Source: Deltaproteobacteria bacterium (GTDB lineage Bacteria; Desulfobacterota; DSM-4660; Desulfatiglandales; HGW-15). Taken from it: DNA of 64,000 bases. The notes beneath the pieces were generated by a model. That model had not been told where the DNA came from, made no database searches, and was given only the letters and a program-made list of their open reading frames with translations. Numbering within the stretch: position 1 is the stretch's first letter; every line of letters starts with the position of its first letter. A program made the translations under genes and the position numbers. The DNA lies in NCBI GenBank assembly GCA_019308985.1, contig JAFDHB010000002.1:15838-79837 (forward strand), in the 5' to 3' direction. Below are positions 36,690 through 46,058 of the stretch, in pieces.

Positions 36690-37742
36690 ATGTATAATAT
36701 TGAAGATTACAAATACGAACTGCCGGAGAGGCTCATAGCCCAGCGTCCGGCTTCGAACCGTGACAGCTCAAGGCTGCTCCTGGTGGATAGGGGAAAAAAC
36801 CGCTTTTCCGACCGCAAGTTCTCGGAATTGCCTCAGATACTCGATCCCGGGGATCTATTGGTGCTAAACAATACCAAGGTTGTCCCTGCCAAGCTTTTTG
36901 GGCGCAAGGCCAGCGGTGGAAGGGTGGAAATACTCGTCTTGGAGCACCATAAAGAGCCATCCCGTTCCCCTGATACCGGCTGGTGTCTGTTGAAAACATC
37001 CAAGAGGCCCAAGAAAGAATCCAAACTTTTTTTCAACAAGGGCGTTACGGGGACAATAGAAGAGCTTGGTGAAGACGGCCTTGTAAAGATCAGGTTTAGT
37101 GGCTACCCCCTTGCCTCCCTGATCGAGGAGGATGGCATCATGCCCTTGCCTCCTTATATCAAGCGGAGCCCTGGAGATCAACTTCGGGATCTGGATCGGG
37201 AAAGGTATCAAACCGTTTTCGCAAAGGAGAAGGGTGCCGTCGCTGCCCCGACAGCCGGGCTTCACTTCACGGAGCAATTGATAAAAGAGTTAGAGCAAAA
37301 GGGAGTTGCCCTGGTCGAATTGACCCTTCATGTGGGCCACGGCACCTTCAAGCCCGTGCGGGTCAGGGATATAAGGAACCACAGGTTGGGGGATGAGATA
37401 TACCATATTGCCTACGAGTCGGCACAGGAAATCAACCGGGCAAAAGATGAGGGGAGGAGGGTCATAGGAGTCGGGACCACCGTTGTCAGGGCCCTTGAGT
37501 CGGCCGTTGATGAAGATGGAAGGCTCAGACACGGCAACGGCCAAACGGACCTGTTGATTACACCGGGTTTTCATTTCAGGGTCATAGACGGATTAATAAC
37601 CAATTTTCACTTACCGGGGTCATCGCTCCTCTTTCTGGTGGCCGCTTTTGCGGGATTGGACTTGATGAAAAGGGCTTATGGATGGGCCATTGAAGAAGAA
37701 TACAGGTTTTACAGTTACGGGGATGCCATGCTTATCCTTTGA
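36690..37742 (+). CDS. queA: tRNA preQ1(34) S-adenosylmethionine ribosyltransferase-isomerase
   Basis: About 350 residues. QueA transfers the ribosyl part of SAM to preQ1 at tRNA position 34, making epoxyqueuosine. The opening YELPERLIAQRPASNRDSSR, GDLLVLNNTKVVPAKLFGRK, the AAPTAGLHFTEQL core (about 188-200) and GLITNFHLPGSSLLFLVAAF are diagnostic. The ATG at 36690 follows an in-frame TTG; no good ribosome-binding site is visible, so the short leader may be translated weakly. tgt, the earlier step of the pathway, follows. Confidence 0.95.
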   Translation: MYNIEDYKYELPERLIAQRPASNRDSSRLLLVDRGKNRFSDRKFSELPQILDPGDLLVLNNTKVVPAKLFGRKASGGRVEILVLEHHKEPSRSPDTGWCLLKTSKRPKKESKLFFNKGVTGTIEELGEDGLVKIRFSGYPLASLIEEDGIMPLPPYIKRSPGDQLRDLDRERYQTVFAKEKGAVAAPTAGLHFTEQLIKELEQKGVALVELTLHVGHGTFKPVRVRDIRNHRLGDEIYHIAYESAQEINRAKDEGRRVIGVGTTVVRALESAVDEDGRLRHGNGQTDLLITPGFHFRVIDGLITNFHLPGSSLLFLVAAFAGLDLMKRAYGWAIEEEYRFYSYGDAMLIL

Positions 37743-37751
37743 CCCGCGACA

Positions 37752-38939
37752 ATGGGGTCGCCAAAGAGGGTAGGAACTAGATCGGGAAATGAATTAATCT
37801 TGGAGTTCAAGGTCTTACACAAATGCCGGAGAAACAGGGCTAGGGTGGCGCAGATCGGTACAGGGCACGGAACATTTGAGACACCCGTGTTCATGCCGGT
37901 GGGAACACAGGGTTCCGTGAAATCTCTTTCTCCGGAAGAGCTTGAGGATATAGGCGTTCGGATCATCCTTGCAAACACCTACCACCTGTATCTTCGCCCA
38001 GGCCACAGGGTCATTGAAAAGCTCGGGGGGCTGCATTGCTTTATGGGCTGGAATGGTCCCATTCTCACGGACAGCGGGGGGTATCAGGTCTTCAGTCTAT
38101 CTCAGCTGAGGACCGTGTCGGATGAGGGCGTCATTTTCCAGTCCCACTTGGACGGCTCAAGGCATTTTATAGGCCCCAGAGAGGCCATAGCCATCCAGGA
38201 AGCCCTCGGTGCGGACATAATAATGACCCTGGACGAGTGTGCCCCTTACCCCGCTGAACGCGACTACGTGAAGGAGAGCGTTAGAAGAACCTCCCTTTGG
38301 GCAAGGATATGCCTGGAATCCAAGACCAGGAAAGAACAGTCGCTCTTCGGGATTGTCCAGGGAGGGACGTACCAGGACTTGAGAGAACAAAGCGCTCTTG
38401 ATCTGGTTGATATGGGGTTCGAGGGATATGCCCTGGGGGGCTTATCGGTAGGGGAGGACAAGGAAACCAGGAACAGGGTGATCAGGGAAACCATCCCTCT
38501 GCTTCCGGGAGAGAAACCCGTGTACTTAATGGGTGTGGGTATGCCGGAAGATATCATCGATGCGGTGATACTAGGCGTGGATATGTTTGACTGTGTCCTG
38601 CCTACCCGAAATGCCAGGAATGGGACCCTCTTTACTGCCAAAGGGAGGATTACAATAAAGAATGCCCGGTATGTGGATGATGGGAGACCCCTCGAGGAGG
38701 GGTGTGGGTGTTATACCTGTTCTCGGTTCTCCCGTGCCTATCTCAGGCACCTGTTCATGGCACGAGAACTCCTTTCATACCGTTTGAACACTATACACAA
38801 TATCTATTTTTACATCCGATTGATGGAGAGCATTCGCTCTGCCATAAGAAGGGACAAATTGGAGGAATTCCGCAGTGAGTTTCTTGACTCTCAGAAAACA
38901 GGCTCGGAACATTCCTTTGACGAGAATCAAGAACATTAA
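37752..38939 (+). CDS. tgt: queuine/preQ1 tRNA-guanine transglycosylase
   Basis: A 395-residue enzyme exchanging guanine 34 for preQ1 in tRNAs. Motifs: GTFETPVFMPVGTQGSVKSL (about 40-59), LTDSGGYQVFSL with the proton-acceptor Asp (about 106), GIVQGGTY, GLSVGE, VLPTRNARNG, and the zinc site CGCYTCSRFSRAYLRHL (about 317-333). The first 16 residues are not conserved; a TTG at 37800 is an alternative start. yajC-secD-secF follow, a widespread order. Confidence 0.95.
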   Translation: MGSPKRVGTRSGNELILEFKVLHKCRRNRARVAQIGTGHGTFETPVFMPVGTQGSVKSLSPEELEDIGVRIILANTYHLYLRPGHRVIEKLGGLHCFMGWNGPILTDSGGYQVFSLSQLRTVSDEGVIFQSHLDGSRHFIGPREAIAIQEALGADIIMTLDECAPYPAERDYVKESVRRTSLWARICLESKTRKEQSLFGIVQGGTYQDLREQSALDLVDMGFEGYALGGLSVGEDKETRNRVIRETIPLLPGEKPVYLMGVGMPEDIIDAVILGVDMFDCVLPTRNARNGTLFTAKGRITIKNARYVDDGRPLEEGCGCYTCSRFSRAYLRHLFMARELLSYRLNTIHNIYFYIRLMESIRSAIRRDKLEEFRSEFLDSQKTGSEHSFDENQEH

Positions 38940-38968
38940 CCAATACCTAATAATGGGAGGTTTTTAGT

Positions 38969-39319
38969 ATGGATTTTTTAGCTTATGCTATGGGCTCCGG
39001 TGGGACGGGGGGACAGGGCGGAGGCTTTGGCGCCTTTGTGCCCCTTATCCTTATGTTCGCAATCTTCTACTTTCTCCTGATCAGACCTCAGCAAAAAAAG
39101 GCGAAACAACACCGGGCCATGCTTGCTTCCTTGAAAAAGGGAGATCGAGTCGTCAGCTCCGGAGGTCTTCATGGCCAGATCACCGGCTTGACCGATGACG
39201 TGGTCACCATGGAGATAGCTCCAAAGGTAAGGGTGAAAGTATCCAGGAGTTCTATTGCAGGGATAGTGGGAAGGAGCGAGCAGAGCTCTCAGAATCCTCA
39301 GTCCCAGGAAAACAAATAA
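38969..39319 (+). CDS. yajC: preprotein translocase subunit YajC
   Basis: A 116-residue single-span protein of the SecDF-YajC complex. A Gly-rich periplasmic start, membrane segment (about 22-41, LILMFAIFYFLLIRPQQKKA) and cytoplasmic domain with KGDRVVSSGGLHGQITGL are typical. GGGAGG precedes the ATG. Confidence 0.95.
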   Translation: MDFLAYAMGSGGTGGQGGGFGAFVPLILMFAIFYFLLIRPQQKKAKQHRAMLASLKKGDRVVSSGGLHGQITGLTDDVVTMEIAPKVRVKVSRSSIAGIVGRSEQSSQNPQSQENK

Positions 39320-39505
39320 CAAACCCGTAAACAGTACAAAAATCGGGATGGCAAAGTAAAAAGTTTCAAGTAGTATTCAAGTTGAGCTTGCGAAATCCCG
39401 CTGTCGGGAGCACGCGAATCTCATGTGATGAGGCGTACTTAGCGTACGCCGCAATCACAACGAGATGAAGCGCAACGCAGAAATCGGGCTTTTTCCTTTG
39501 CCATC
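39320..39505. repeat. dispersed repeat family R1, copy B
   Basis: Shares the core with copies A and C, including the hairpin GGCGTAC-TTAGC-GTACGCC and the ATCACAACGAGATGAAGCGC segment, and ends CTTTGCCATC. Its left end has diverged, and a stretch of about 35 bases has been gained near the left arm. It occupies the whole gap between yajC and secD and starts one base after the yajC stop. Confidence 0.75.
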
Positions 39506-39572
39506 AAGGATTGTCTTTTTTGGGCGCAATATGGTAAAGGATTCACAAAAATTGAGTTGTTAGGAGTTCACA

Positions 39573-41174
39573 GTGGCAAGACGTCTAGGTTGGCGCGGAG
39601 CTATCTCCGCCTTCTTGATCCTTGTTGCGCTTCTCTATCTGACCCCCTCCATCACCAGGGAACTCCCTGCCTGGTGGTCCAGGTTTCTGCCCCAGGAAAA
39701 GATACACCTCGGGCTGGACCTACAAGGAGGCATGCACCTCGTCCTTGAGGTTGAAGCAGAGAAGGCCGTGGAAAGCCACCTGGAGAGGGTGGTGGAAGAA
39801 CTGAGGCATGACCTTCGAAAGGAAAAGATAAGATACCTGGAACTCAAGCGTAGCGGATACAAGGGTGTTGATCTGACCATAATGCGGGAGGAGGACGCGA
39901 AACGGGTTGAAGACATCGTGAGATCCAACTACCCGGATTTTACCATCAATCAAGTTGCCGGAGATGAAAGGGGCCAGGCCTTGAGACTGGTGCTGACTCC
40001 CAAGGCGAGGGACAACATCATGAGGATGGCCACGGACCAGGCCCTGGAGACCATAAGAAACAGGGTAGACCAGTTCGGGGTAAGCGAACCGGATATCAGA
40101 CCCCAGGAAAAATACCGGATACTCGTACAGTTGCCGGGGATCAAGGACCCTGACAGGGCCTTGAAGTTGATCGGCAAAACAGCCCGGCTGGAATTCAAGC
40201 TGGTGGATGAAGAAAACAGTCTTCAAGAAGCCCTCAAGGGAAACATCCCTCCGGGCAGGGAAATCCTTTACGAAGAATCTATCGATCCCAAGACAGGGCG
40301 GAAGGTTAGGATCCCCTATCTAGTGAAGAAGAGGACGTTGATTACCGGTGAATACCTGACAGACGCCCGGGTCCAGATAGACACCCAGTACAATGAGCCC
40401 TATGTGTCCCTGTCCTTCAATGCCAGGGGCGCGAGGCTGTTTGAGAGGATTACCGGAGAGAATATCGGGAAGAAACTGGCCATAGTCCTGGACAACCACG
40501 TATATTCGGCCCCCGTGATTCGCGATAGAATCTCCGGGGGGAGGGCCCAGATAACAGGCATTCCCACCCTGGAGGAGGCAAAAGATCTCGCCATCGTCCT
40601 CAGGGCGGGTGCCCTGCCCGCTCCGGTCAAGATATTGGAGGAGAGGACGGTCGGTCCTTCCCTGGGCAAGGACTCCATCGAGAAGGGCTTCAAGTCCATG
40701 ATAATCGGTGGAATAGTTGTTGTCTTTTTCATGGTCGTCTATTATGGGTTCTCTGGCGTCATTGCAGATATGGCCCTTCTCCTCAATATCCTCTTCATAA
40801 TGTCCGGTTTGGCATTTTTCGGGGCGACCCTCACCCTGCCTGGGATCGCAGGCATTATTCTCACCATAGGCATGAGTGTGGATGCCAACGTCCTCATATT
40901 TGAAAGGATCCGGGAAGAACTCAGACTGGGCAAACCTCCCCGCGCAGCAATAGAGGGGGGTTATGGCAAAGCCTTCGTTACCATCCTGGATGCGAATGTG
41001 ACAACTTTCATAGCCGCCCTGGTCCTTTTTCAGTTCGGTACCGGGCCCATTAGGGGCTTTGCAGTGACTCTAAGCATAGGGATAACTGCAAGCTTTATCA
41101 CTGCGGTGTTTATGACCAGGATCGTCTTCGACTATCTTTACATAAACAGGAGATGGAAAAAGGTCAGCATATGA
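39573..41174 (+). CDS. secD: protein translocase subunit SecD
   Basis: A 533-residue membrane protein that uses the proton gradient to help late steps of secretion. It has an N-terminal span, periplasmic P1 domain beginning GLDLQGGMHLVLEVE, the conserved LPGIKDPDRA segment, and a C-terminal RND-type block of about five spans with GMSVDANVLIFERIREELR. The start at 39573 lies 13 bases after TTAGGAG. Confidence 0.95.
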   Translation: MARRLGWRGAISAFLILVALLYLTPSITRELPAWWSRFLPQEKIHLGLDLQGGMHLVLEVEAEKAVESHLERVVEELRHDLRKEKIRYLELKRSGYKGVDLTIMREEDAKRVEDIVRSNYPDFTINQVAGDERGQALRLVLTPKARDNIMRMATDQALETIRNRVDQFGVSEPDIRPQEKYRILVQLPGIKDPDRALKLIGKTARLEFKLVDEENSLQEALKGNIPPGREILYEESIDPKTGRKVRIPYLVKKRTLITGEYLTDARVQIDTQYNEPYVSLSFNARGARLFERITGENIGKKLAIVLDNHVYSAPVIRDRISGGRAQITGIPTLEEAKDLAIVLRAGALPAPVKILEERTVGPSLGKDSIEKGFKSMIIGGIVVVFFMVVYYGFSGVIADMALLLNILFIMSGLAFFGATLTLPGIAGIILTIGMSVDANVLIFERIREELRLGKPPRAAIEGGYGKAFVTILDANVTTFIAALVLFQFGTGPIRGFAVTLSIGITASFITAVFMTRIVFDYLYINRRWKKVSI

Positions 41175-41202
41175 GGATGGTGTATGGAAGGGGAGATAGA
41201 TA

Positions 41203-42270
41203 ATGCAATTCATTAAACCGGGTATAAACATCAATTTTCTCGGGAGGAGGAAGATTGCCTTCGCCCTTTCCCTCTCTATGATTATTGTCACCTTTTTGCT
41301 CCTTATCTGGCGTGGCGGACCAAACTACGGGGTGGATTTCTCAGGTGGAGTCGTAGTCCAGGTCAAGCTGGATTCCCGCCAAAGCCCGGACACCATCAGA
41401 GAGGCGTTAAGGCCCGTCGACCTCCAGGACAGCATCATACAGGAATTCGGGGGTGAGGCCGAAGACGAATACCTGATCCGTGTCAGGAGGACGGACCTCC
41501 AGCTTTCCGGATTGAGGGAAAAAGTCAGGCAGGCCCTTGAAGATGCCTTCGGCAAGGGTTTTGAGATAAGGCGTGTCGAGATGGTAGGGCCGAAGGTGGG
41601 CGAAGACCTTCGTCAAAAGGCATTGTTCGCGATCTTCTATGCCATACTTTTCATTGCCATTTATATCTCAGGGCGCTTTGAGTTGAAATGGTTGATGAGC
41701 ATAGTCATGGCCCTCTCACTCGCCTTCGTCGTCTACATTGCTTCGGGGATGGGTATCAGCATTACGTGGCTCATCTTGATCGCCCTTGCCGTCACCCTGG
41801 GGCTATGTTGGTTGTTGAATCTGCGGTATGCTATGGGGGCCATACTCGCCCTGATTCACGATGTCATAATCACGGTTGGGGCATTCACCATTACCGACCG
41901 CGAGATCTCCCTGGCCATCATTGCTGCTTTCTTGACCATTGTGGGGTACTCCCTGAACGATACGATAGTCGTCTTTGACAGGATCAGGGAAAACCTGGGC
42001 CGTTTTCGTAGGCGCAGTTTCGAGGAAATCATGAATGCCAGCATCAACGAGACCATGAGCAGGACCCTGCTAACGTCCGTGACCACCCTCGTCGTTGTAG
42101 TATCTCTCTTTGTGCTCGGCGGGGGCGTGATCCATGACTTTGCCTTTGCACTGTTGGTCGGAATTATTGTGGGAACTTACTCATCCATCTTCATCGCCTC
42201 TCCCATATTGCTTATCTGGGAAGGCAAGACAACCAGTAGGGGTAATTTGAGGGGAGGTTCCCGGCGATAG
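41203..42270 (+). CDS. secF: protein translocase subunit SecF
   Basis: A 355-residue partner of SecD with six spans. GPNYGVDFSGGVVVQVK near residue 33, AIIAAFLTIVGYSLNDTIVV with FDRIREN (about 243-268), and NETMSRTLLTSVTTLVVV are diagnostic. It is longer than many SecF proteins by a short C-terminal basic tail. secD lies 28 bases upstream. Confidence 0.95.
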   Translation: MQFIKPGININFLGRRKIAFALSLSMIIVTFLLLIWRGGPNYGVDFSGGVVVQVKLDSRQSPDTIREALRPVDLQDSIIQEFGGEAEDEYLIRVRRTDLQLSGLREKVRQALEDAFGKGFEIRRVEMVGPKVGEDLRQKALFAIFYAILFIAIYISGRFELKWLMSIVMALSLAFVVYIASGMGISITWLILIALAVTLGLCWLLNLRYAMGAILALIHDVIITVGAFTITDREISLAIIAAFLTIVGYSLNDTIVVFDRIRENLGRFRRRSFEEIMNASINETMSRTLLTSVTTLVVVVSLFVLGGGVIHDFAFALLVGIIVGTYSSIFIASPILLIWEGKTTSRGNLRGGSRR

Positions 42271-42280
42271 GGGATTGTCC

Positions 42281-44212
42281 TTGGTTGAGGAAAAGGTAAG
42301 AAAGCGCAGATCCAAGAGCAATAGGGCCGCTTGGATTGCGGGAATACTCTTTGTTATAGCCTTGGGTGTTGCCTGGTGGTTTTGGAACTGCATCTATGAT
42401 GTTTCCCCCACCCTTGACTATGTGCTTATCGAAAAGAATAAGCAGCAACTTAAGCTCCTGAGCGGCGAAACACTCCATGTCTATCCCCATGAACCCGTGA
42501 AAATCCTTAAGATAGCCACCAATATATGCTTCAACAGGGGCATCCGACTTTCGGCTGTTGGTTTTGATGTCAATGCACTCCTCTACGAAAGCATCTCTTT
42601 TGCCACCCTCTTGCCCCAAAGAGACATATTCAAGCAGTACAAGTTCAGAGTGACTGTGATGCATTACGACAGGGCAATAGGCTACATAGACATCATACTT
42701 GAGCCACGGGTAGAAGACTGGTTGGATAAGGCCAACAAGATCATCGATGACACCAGGAGGCTTAAACTCCTTGAAAAGGCGCTGAGGCTGGCCCCTAACG
42801 ACAGGAGGATCAAGGATCGACTTGTCAGCGAGTATATTGCTCAAAGGAAATGGAAAAAGGCTGCATCTCTGCTGGAAGAAATATTCAGTGAAGAGCCCGA
42901 CCAGCAGATCCTGTACAGCCTCCTTGAGATCTACGAATCCATGCCCGATAGGAATGGCGTTGTCTTCACCTTGAGGCGGATCCTTGAAATCAACCCCGAT
43001 GATCTCGAAATGCGGCTCAAGCTTGCCTCGGTCCTGGAGAGTTCCGGGAATATCACGAGAGCAATCCGGGAATATGAGGAACTCGCCAAGAGGATGGCGA
43101 AGGAGGACCGTCTTCCCATATACAAGACCTTGGGTTATCTCTACACGGAGAAGGGGGAGATCGCAAAGGCGATCGAGAACTACCTCAAGGCCCTGGAGAT
43201 GGATAAGAAGGATCCAAATCTCTACTACAACCTCTCCTACCTTTACGAAAAGGCAGGCAGGGGGGAGAGGGCTGATTTTTTCCTGGCAAAGGCAGTGAGA
43301 ATCAGGCCGGACGATGTGGACGGCATGCTGAAACTGGCTGGCAGGCTTATACGGAAGGGCCGCTACAGGGAGGCCAAGAAGTACCTTTCCCGGGTTCTCA
43401 AAAAGAGACCTGATTCCGTCGAGGCACTCCTGTTGAAACTCAAGATCGCTGAAAGGCAGAAGGACAAGAAGACCCAAAAACAGGTGTACAGAAAGATCCT
43501 TGCCCTCGATCCCAAGAATGAGACGGTGATCTATAACCTCGGCGTCCTGGAATACGAAACAGGGAATTTGGAGGGCAGCCGTAAGTATTTGGAAAGGTTT
43601 GCAAGAATCCATCCCGATGATTATGAGGTCCATACTTTCCTGTTCGACATATACAATAGACTGGGAAAGCAAGACCTCGCCTACAAAGAAGTGCGTCGGC
43701 TGATCAGATTGCGGCCGAAAGAGATCGCACCCTATGGGTTTGTATTCGAGTACCTGAGTTCGCGGAACGACCACCGGGAACTGATTGAAGTCATGAAGCG
43801 AGGACTCAGGACCAATCCCAACAGCATCGTGCTCATGGAGTATCTTGTCGTGTCCTATCTCAAGACGGGGGAAGAGGGCCTCGCAATCGAGCAGATGAAG
43901 AAAATATTGGCCCTCCGCCCAAGGGACACCGATCTTATGCTAAAGATGGCCAAGCTCCAGGAAAAGATCGGTAAAATCGAAGATGCCATTGAGACCTATG
44001 AAAAAGTCCTCTCTGTCTCCAAGGGCCATGGGGAAGCCAAGTCGGAATACGTAAGGCTGCTCAGTATTGTAGCCGAAAGGCAGGAAAGCCAGGAGAAATA
44101 CGTCCAAGCCCTGGAGACTTACAGGAAGATCCTTGAGATATCCCCTGAAGACGAAAAGGCGCAGGAAGCATACCTTAGATTGAGGTTCAAGGTGCTCCCA
44201 GGTGGGAAGTAA
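42281..44212 (+). CDS. membrane-anchored TPR protein
   Basis: About 643 residues. A basic N-terminus and one membrane segment (about 18-38, AWIAGILFVIALGVAWWFW) are followed by a non-TPR domain of about 110 residues (SGETLHVYPHEPVKILKIAT) and then a long array of TPR units (about 155-640) with repeated KALxxxPxD-type helix ends. No enzymatic motif. It begins 10 bases after secF, so it may be cotranscribed and could assemble envelope complexes. The TTG at 42281 is favoured by AGGGGA 7 bases upstream; the frame also opens at 42275. Confidence 0.72.
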   Translation: MVEEKVRKRRSKSNRAAWIAGILFVIALGVAWWFWNCIYDVSPTLDYVLIEKNKQQLKLLSGETLHVYPHEPVKILKIATNICFNRGIRLSAVGFDVNALLYESISFATLLPQRDIFKQYKFRVTVMHYDRAIGYIDIILEPRVEDWLDKANKIIDDTRRLKLLEKALRLAPNDRRIKDRLVSEYIAQRKWKKAASLLEEIFSEEPDQQILYSLLEIYESMPDRNGVVFTLRRILEINPDDLEMRLKLASVLESSGNITRAIREYEELAKRMAKEDRLPIYKTLGYLYTEKGEIAKAIENYLKALEMDKKDPNLYYNLSYLYEKAGRGERADFFLAKAVRIRPDDVDGMLKLAGRLIRKGRYREAKKYLSRVLKKRPDSVEALLLKLKIAERQKDKKTQKQVYRKILALDPKNETVIYNLGVLEYETGNLEGSRKYLERFARIHPDDYEVHTFLFDIYNRLGKQDLAYKEVRRLIRLRPKEIAPYGFVFEYLSSRNDHRELIEVMKRGLRTNPNSIVLMEYLVVSYLKTGEEGLAIEQMKKILALRPRDTDLMLKMAKLQEKIGKIEDAIETYEKVLSVSKGHGEAKSEYVRLLSIVAERQESQEKYVQALETYRKILEISPEDEKAQEAYLRLRFKVLPGGK

Positions 44213-44485
44213 CCGAGAAGTAACACTTTAGCTCTAGGAAAGATGGTAGAACTACAGGGGCTCGGGGATCTCTTGGAAGAGGTGAACTTGTTTCAGTGGC
44301 GCCCTATTCGCATAGCATAAGGGTTTGGCGGTCGGATAGCCATATCCATTATCTGCCGGAAGGAAATCCAGGCATAACGATGAGGGAACCGACCGCCTGG
44401 CTGGCAGACAATGGAGCATTACTCCTCATGCCTTTCACCTCTGGAAAGAGATTGCTGAGGCCCCAAATCCTGGAAAAGGGCTAGA

Positions 44486-44896
44486 ATGTTACACCGAGAA
44501 AAACCTCACTACAACGTTACAGCGGTAATTATCTGGCGAGAGGGACGGGTCCTGGTAACACGCCGACCCCAAGGAACTCATCTCGAGGGTCTCTGGGAAT
44601 TCCCTGGAGGCAAACAGGAAGAGGGTGAAACCCTGTCTGCTTGCTTGGAAAGGGAGATCAGGGAAGAGTTGGGGATCAGAATAGAGGCAGCGAATAACCT
44701 CTTCTCAATAAGCCACGACTACGATTCCAAGAGTATTACCCTTCACGTGTTCGAATGCAAACGCTTCACGGGCGAACCGAGGCCACTGGAGGGCCAAGAG
44801 ATCAGATGGACTCACCCGGGGAAAGAGCTTTCAAGCCTCGGCTTTCCCCCCCCCGACAAGGCGATCATAGATTACCTGATCCAATCCTTTACCTGA
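44486..44896 (+). CDS. mutT: NUDIX hydrolase, MutT-like 8-oxo-dGTP diphosphatase
   Basis: A 136-residue NUDIX enzyme, likely cleaning oxidised nucleotides. The NUDIX box is complete: GGKQEEGETLSACLEREIRE followed by ELG (about residues 36-58). VTRRPQGTHLEGLWEFPGG before it and the (8-oxo-dGTP)-type RWTHPGKEL segment near the end fit MutT. Its stop overlaps the stop region of the convergent acyl-CoA dehydrogenase gene by 8 bases. Confidence 0.88.
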   Translation: MLHREKPHYNVTAVIIWREGRVLVTRRPQGTHLEGLWEFPGGKQEEGETLSACLEREIREELGIRIEAANNLFSISHDYDSKSITLHVFECKRFTGEPRPLEGQEIRWTHPGKELSSLGFPPPDKAIIDYLIQSFT

Positions 44897-46031
44897 GGAG
44901 GGCCCTGGCCACTATGATCTTTTCTATCTCCTTGGTACCCTCGTAGATCTCGAGGATCTTGGCATCCCGGTACATTCTCTGCACCTTGTACTCGTCCATG
45001 TAACCGTACCCACCGTGCATCTGGACCGCTTCGTCGGCGCACTTCACCGCAATCTGCCCGGAGAACCACTTTGCCATTGCCGTTAGGGCATGATCCGCTT
45101 TGCCCTGGTCAGTCAGCCATGCAGCCTCATAATAGAGATTCCTTGCGGCCCGAATCATGGTTGCCATTTCAGCAATCTTGAACTGGTTGGCCTGGAAGGA
45201 TGCCAGAGGGGCTCCGAACTGCTCCCTCTTCTTTATGTGCGCTATGCTTTCTTCCAGGGCGGAGCGGCCCAGTCCCACCGCCATGGCACAGATATGTAGC
45301 CGGGTTTGGTTGAAAAAGGCCATCAGCTCCTTAAAGCCCTCGCCCTCTTCGCCTATCAAGTTTGATGCAGGGATCGTCACATCCGAAAAGGAAATCTCCG
45401 CCGTGTCATTGGCCCTTATTCCCAACTTGCCGCGCAGCTTAACGGCCTCAAACCCAGGACGGTCGGTCTCTACAATGAAGAAGGAGTGTCTCTTGTGCCT
45501 GTCGGGGTTCTCGGGATCGGTCAGGCAAAAGACGTTCATGTAGTTTGCAATGGACCCGTTTGTGATGAATATCTTCGAGCCGTTTATCACGTATTCGTCT
45601 CCCTCTTTCACTGCACTGGTTACGGCCCGGGTAACGTCAGAACCGGCATCAGGCTCGGTGATGGCGGTAGCCATGATAGCCTCGCCACTGACAAGGGGAG
45701 GGAGGTATTTCTTCTTTTGCTCCTCGGTGCCAAAGAGTTCCAGGAGCTCCGCTCCAAAAGTCGTTGTAATAACGGCATTACCCATTCCAGCATCCACGGC
45801 CCAGAACTCCTCTGTTATGAGGCAATGATCGAAGAGGCCAAGCCCTGCACCCCCATAGGCCTCTCCTATGAATACACCGACAAAGCCCAGCTCACAGGCC
45901 TTTCTCCAAATGTCCAGGTCAAAGGTCTCATTTCGGTCGAATTCCTGGGCCCTCTCCCGGAATTCCCCCAAAGCAAATTCCCGGGCTGCCCTTGCTATAT
46001 CCTTCTGCTCCTTGGTGAGCGTGAAGTCCAT
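44889..46031 (-). CDS. acyl-CoA dehydrogenase
   Basis: A 380-residue FAD enzyme that desaturates acyl-CoA thioesters and passes electrons to ETF. Motifs: IGEAYGGAGLGLFD (about 58-71), ATAITEPDAGSDVTRA, VQMHGGYGYMDEY (about 341), and catalytic Glu in KILEIYEGTKEIEK (about 361-374). Length is that of the short/medium-chain class; chain length or branched/aromatic substrate cannot be read directly. It forms an operon with etfB and etfA upstream, 27 bases away. Confidence 0.94.
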   Translation of the reverse strand: MDFTLTKEQKDIARAAREFALGEFRERAQEFDRNETFDLDIWRKACELGFVGVFIGEAYGGAGLGLFDHCLITEEFWAVDAGMGNAVITTTFGAELLELFGTEEQKKKYLPPLVSGEAIMATAITEPDAGSDVTRAVTSAVKEGDEYVINGSKIFITNGSIANYMNVFCLTDPENPDRHKRHSFFIVETDRPGFEAVKLRGKLGIRANDTAEISFSDVTIPASNLIGEEGEGFKELMAFFNQTRLHICAMAVGLGRSALEESIAHIKKREQFGAPLASFQANQFKIAEMATMIRAARNLYYEAAWLTDQGKADHALTAMAKWFSGQIAVKCADEAVQMHGGYGYMDEYKVQRMYRDAKILEIYEGTKEIEKIIVARALLR

Positions 46032-46058
46032 ACACTGTCTCCTGTCAATTACTTCGGC

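Noticed and set aside
44296..44484. 62-codon frame ending just before mutT
   Set aside because: The stop lies two bases before the mutT start, which is suggestive, but no ribosome-binding site or motif could be seen.
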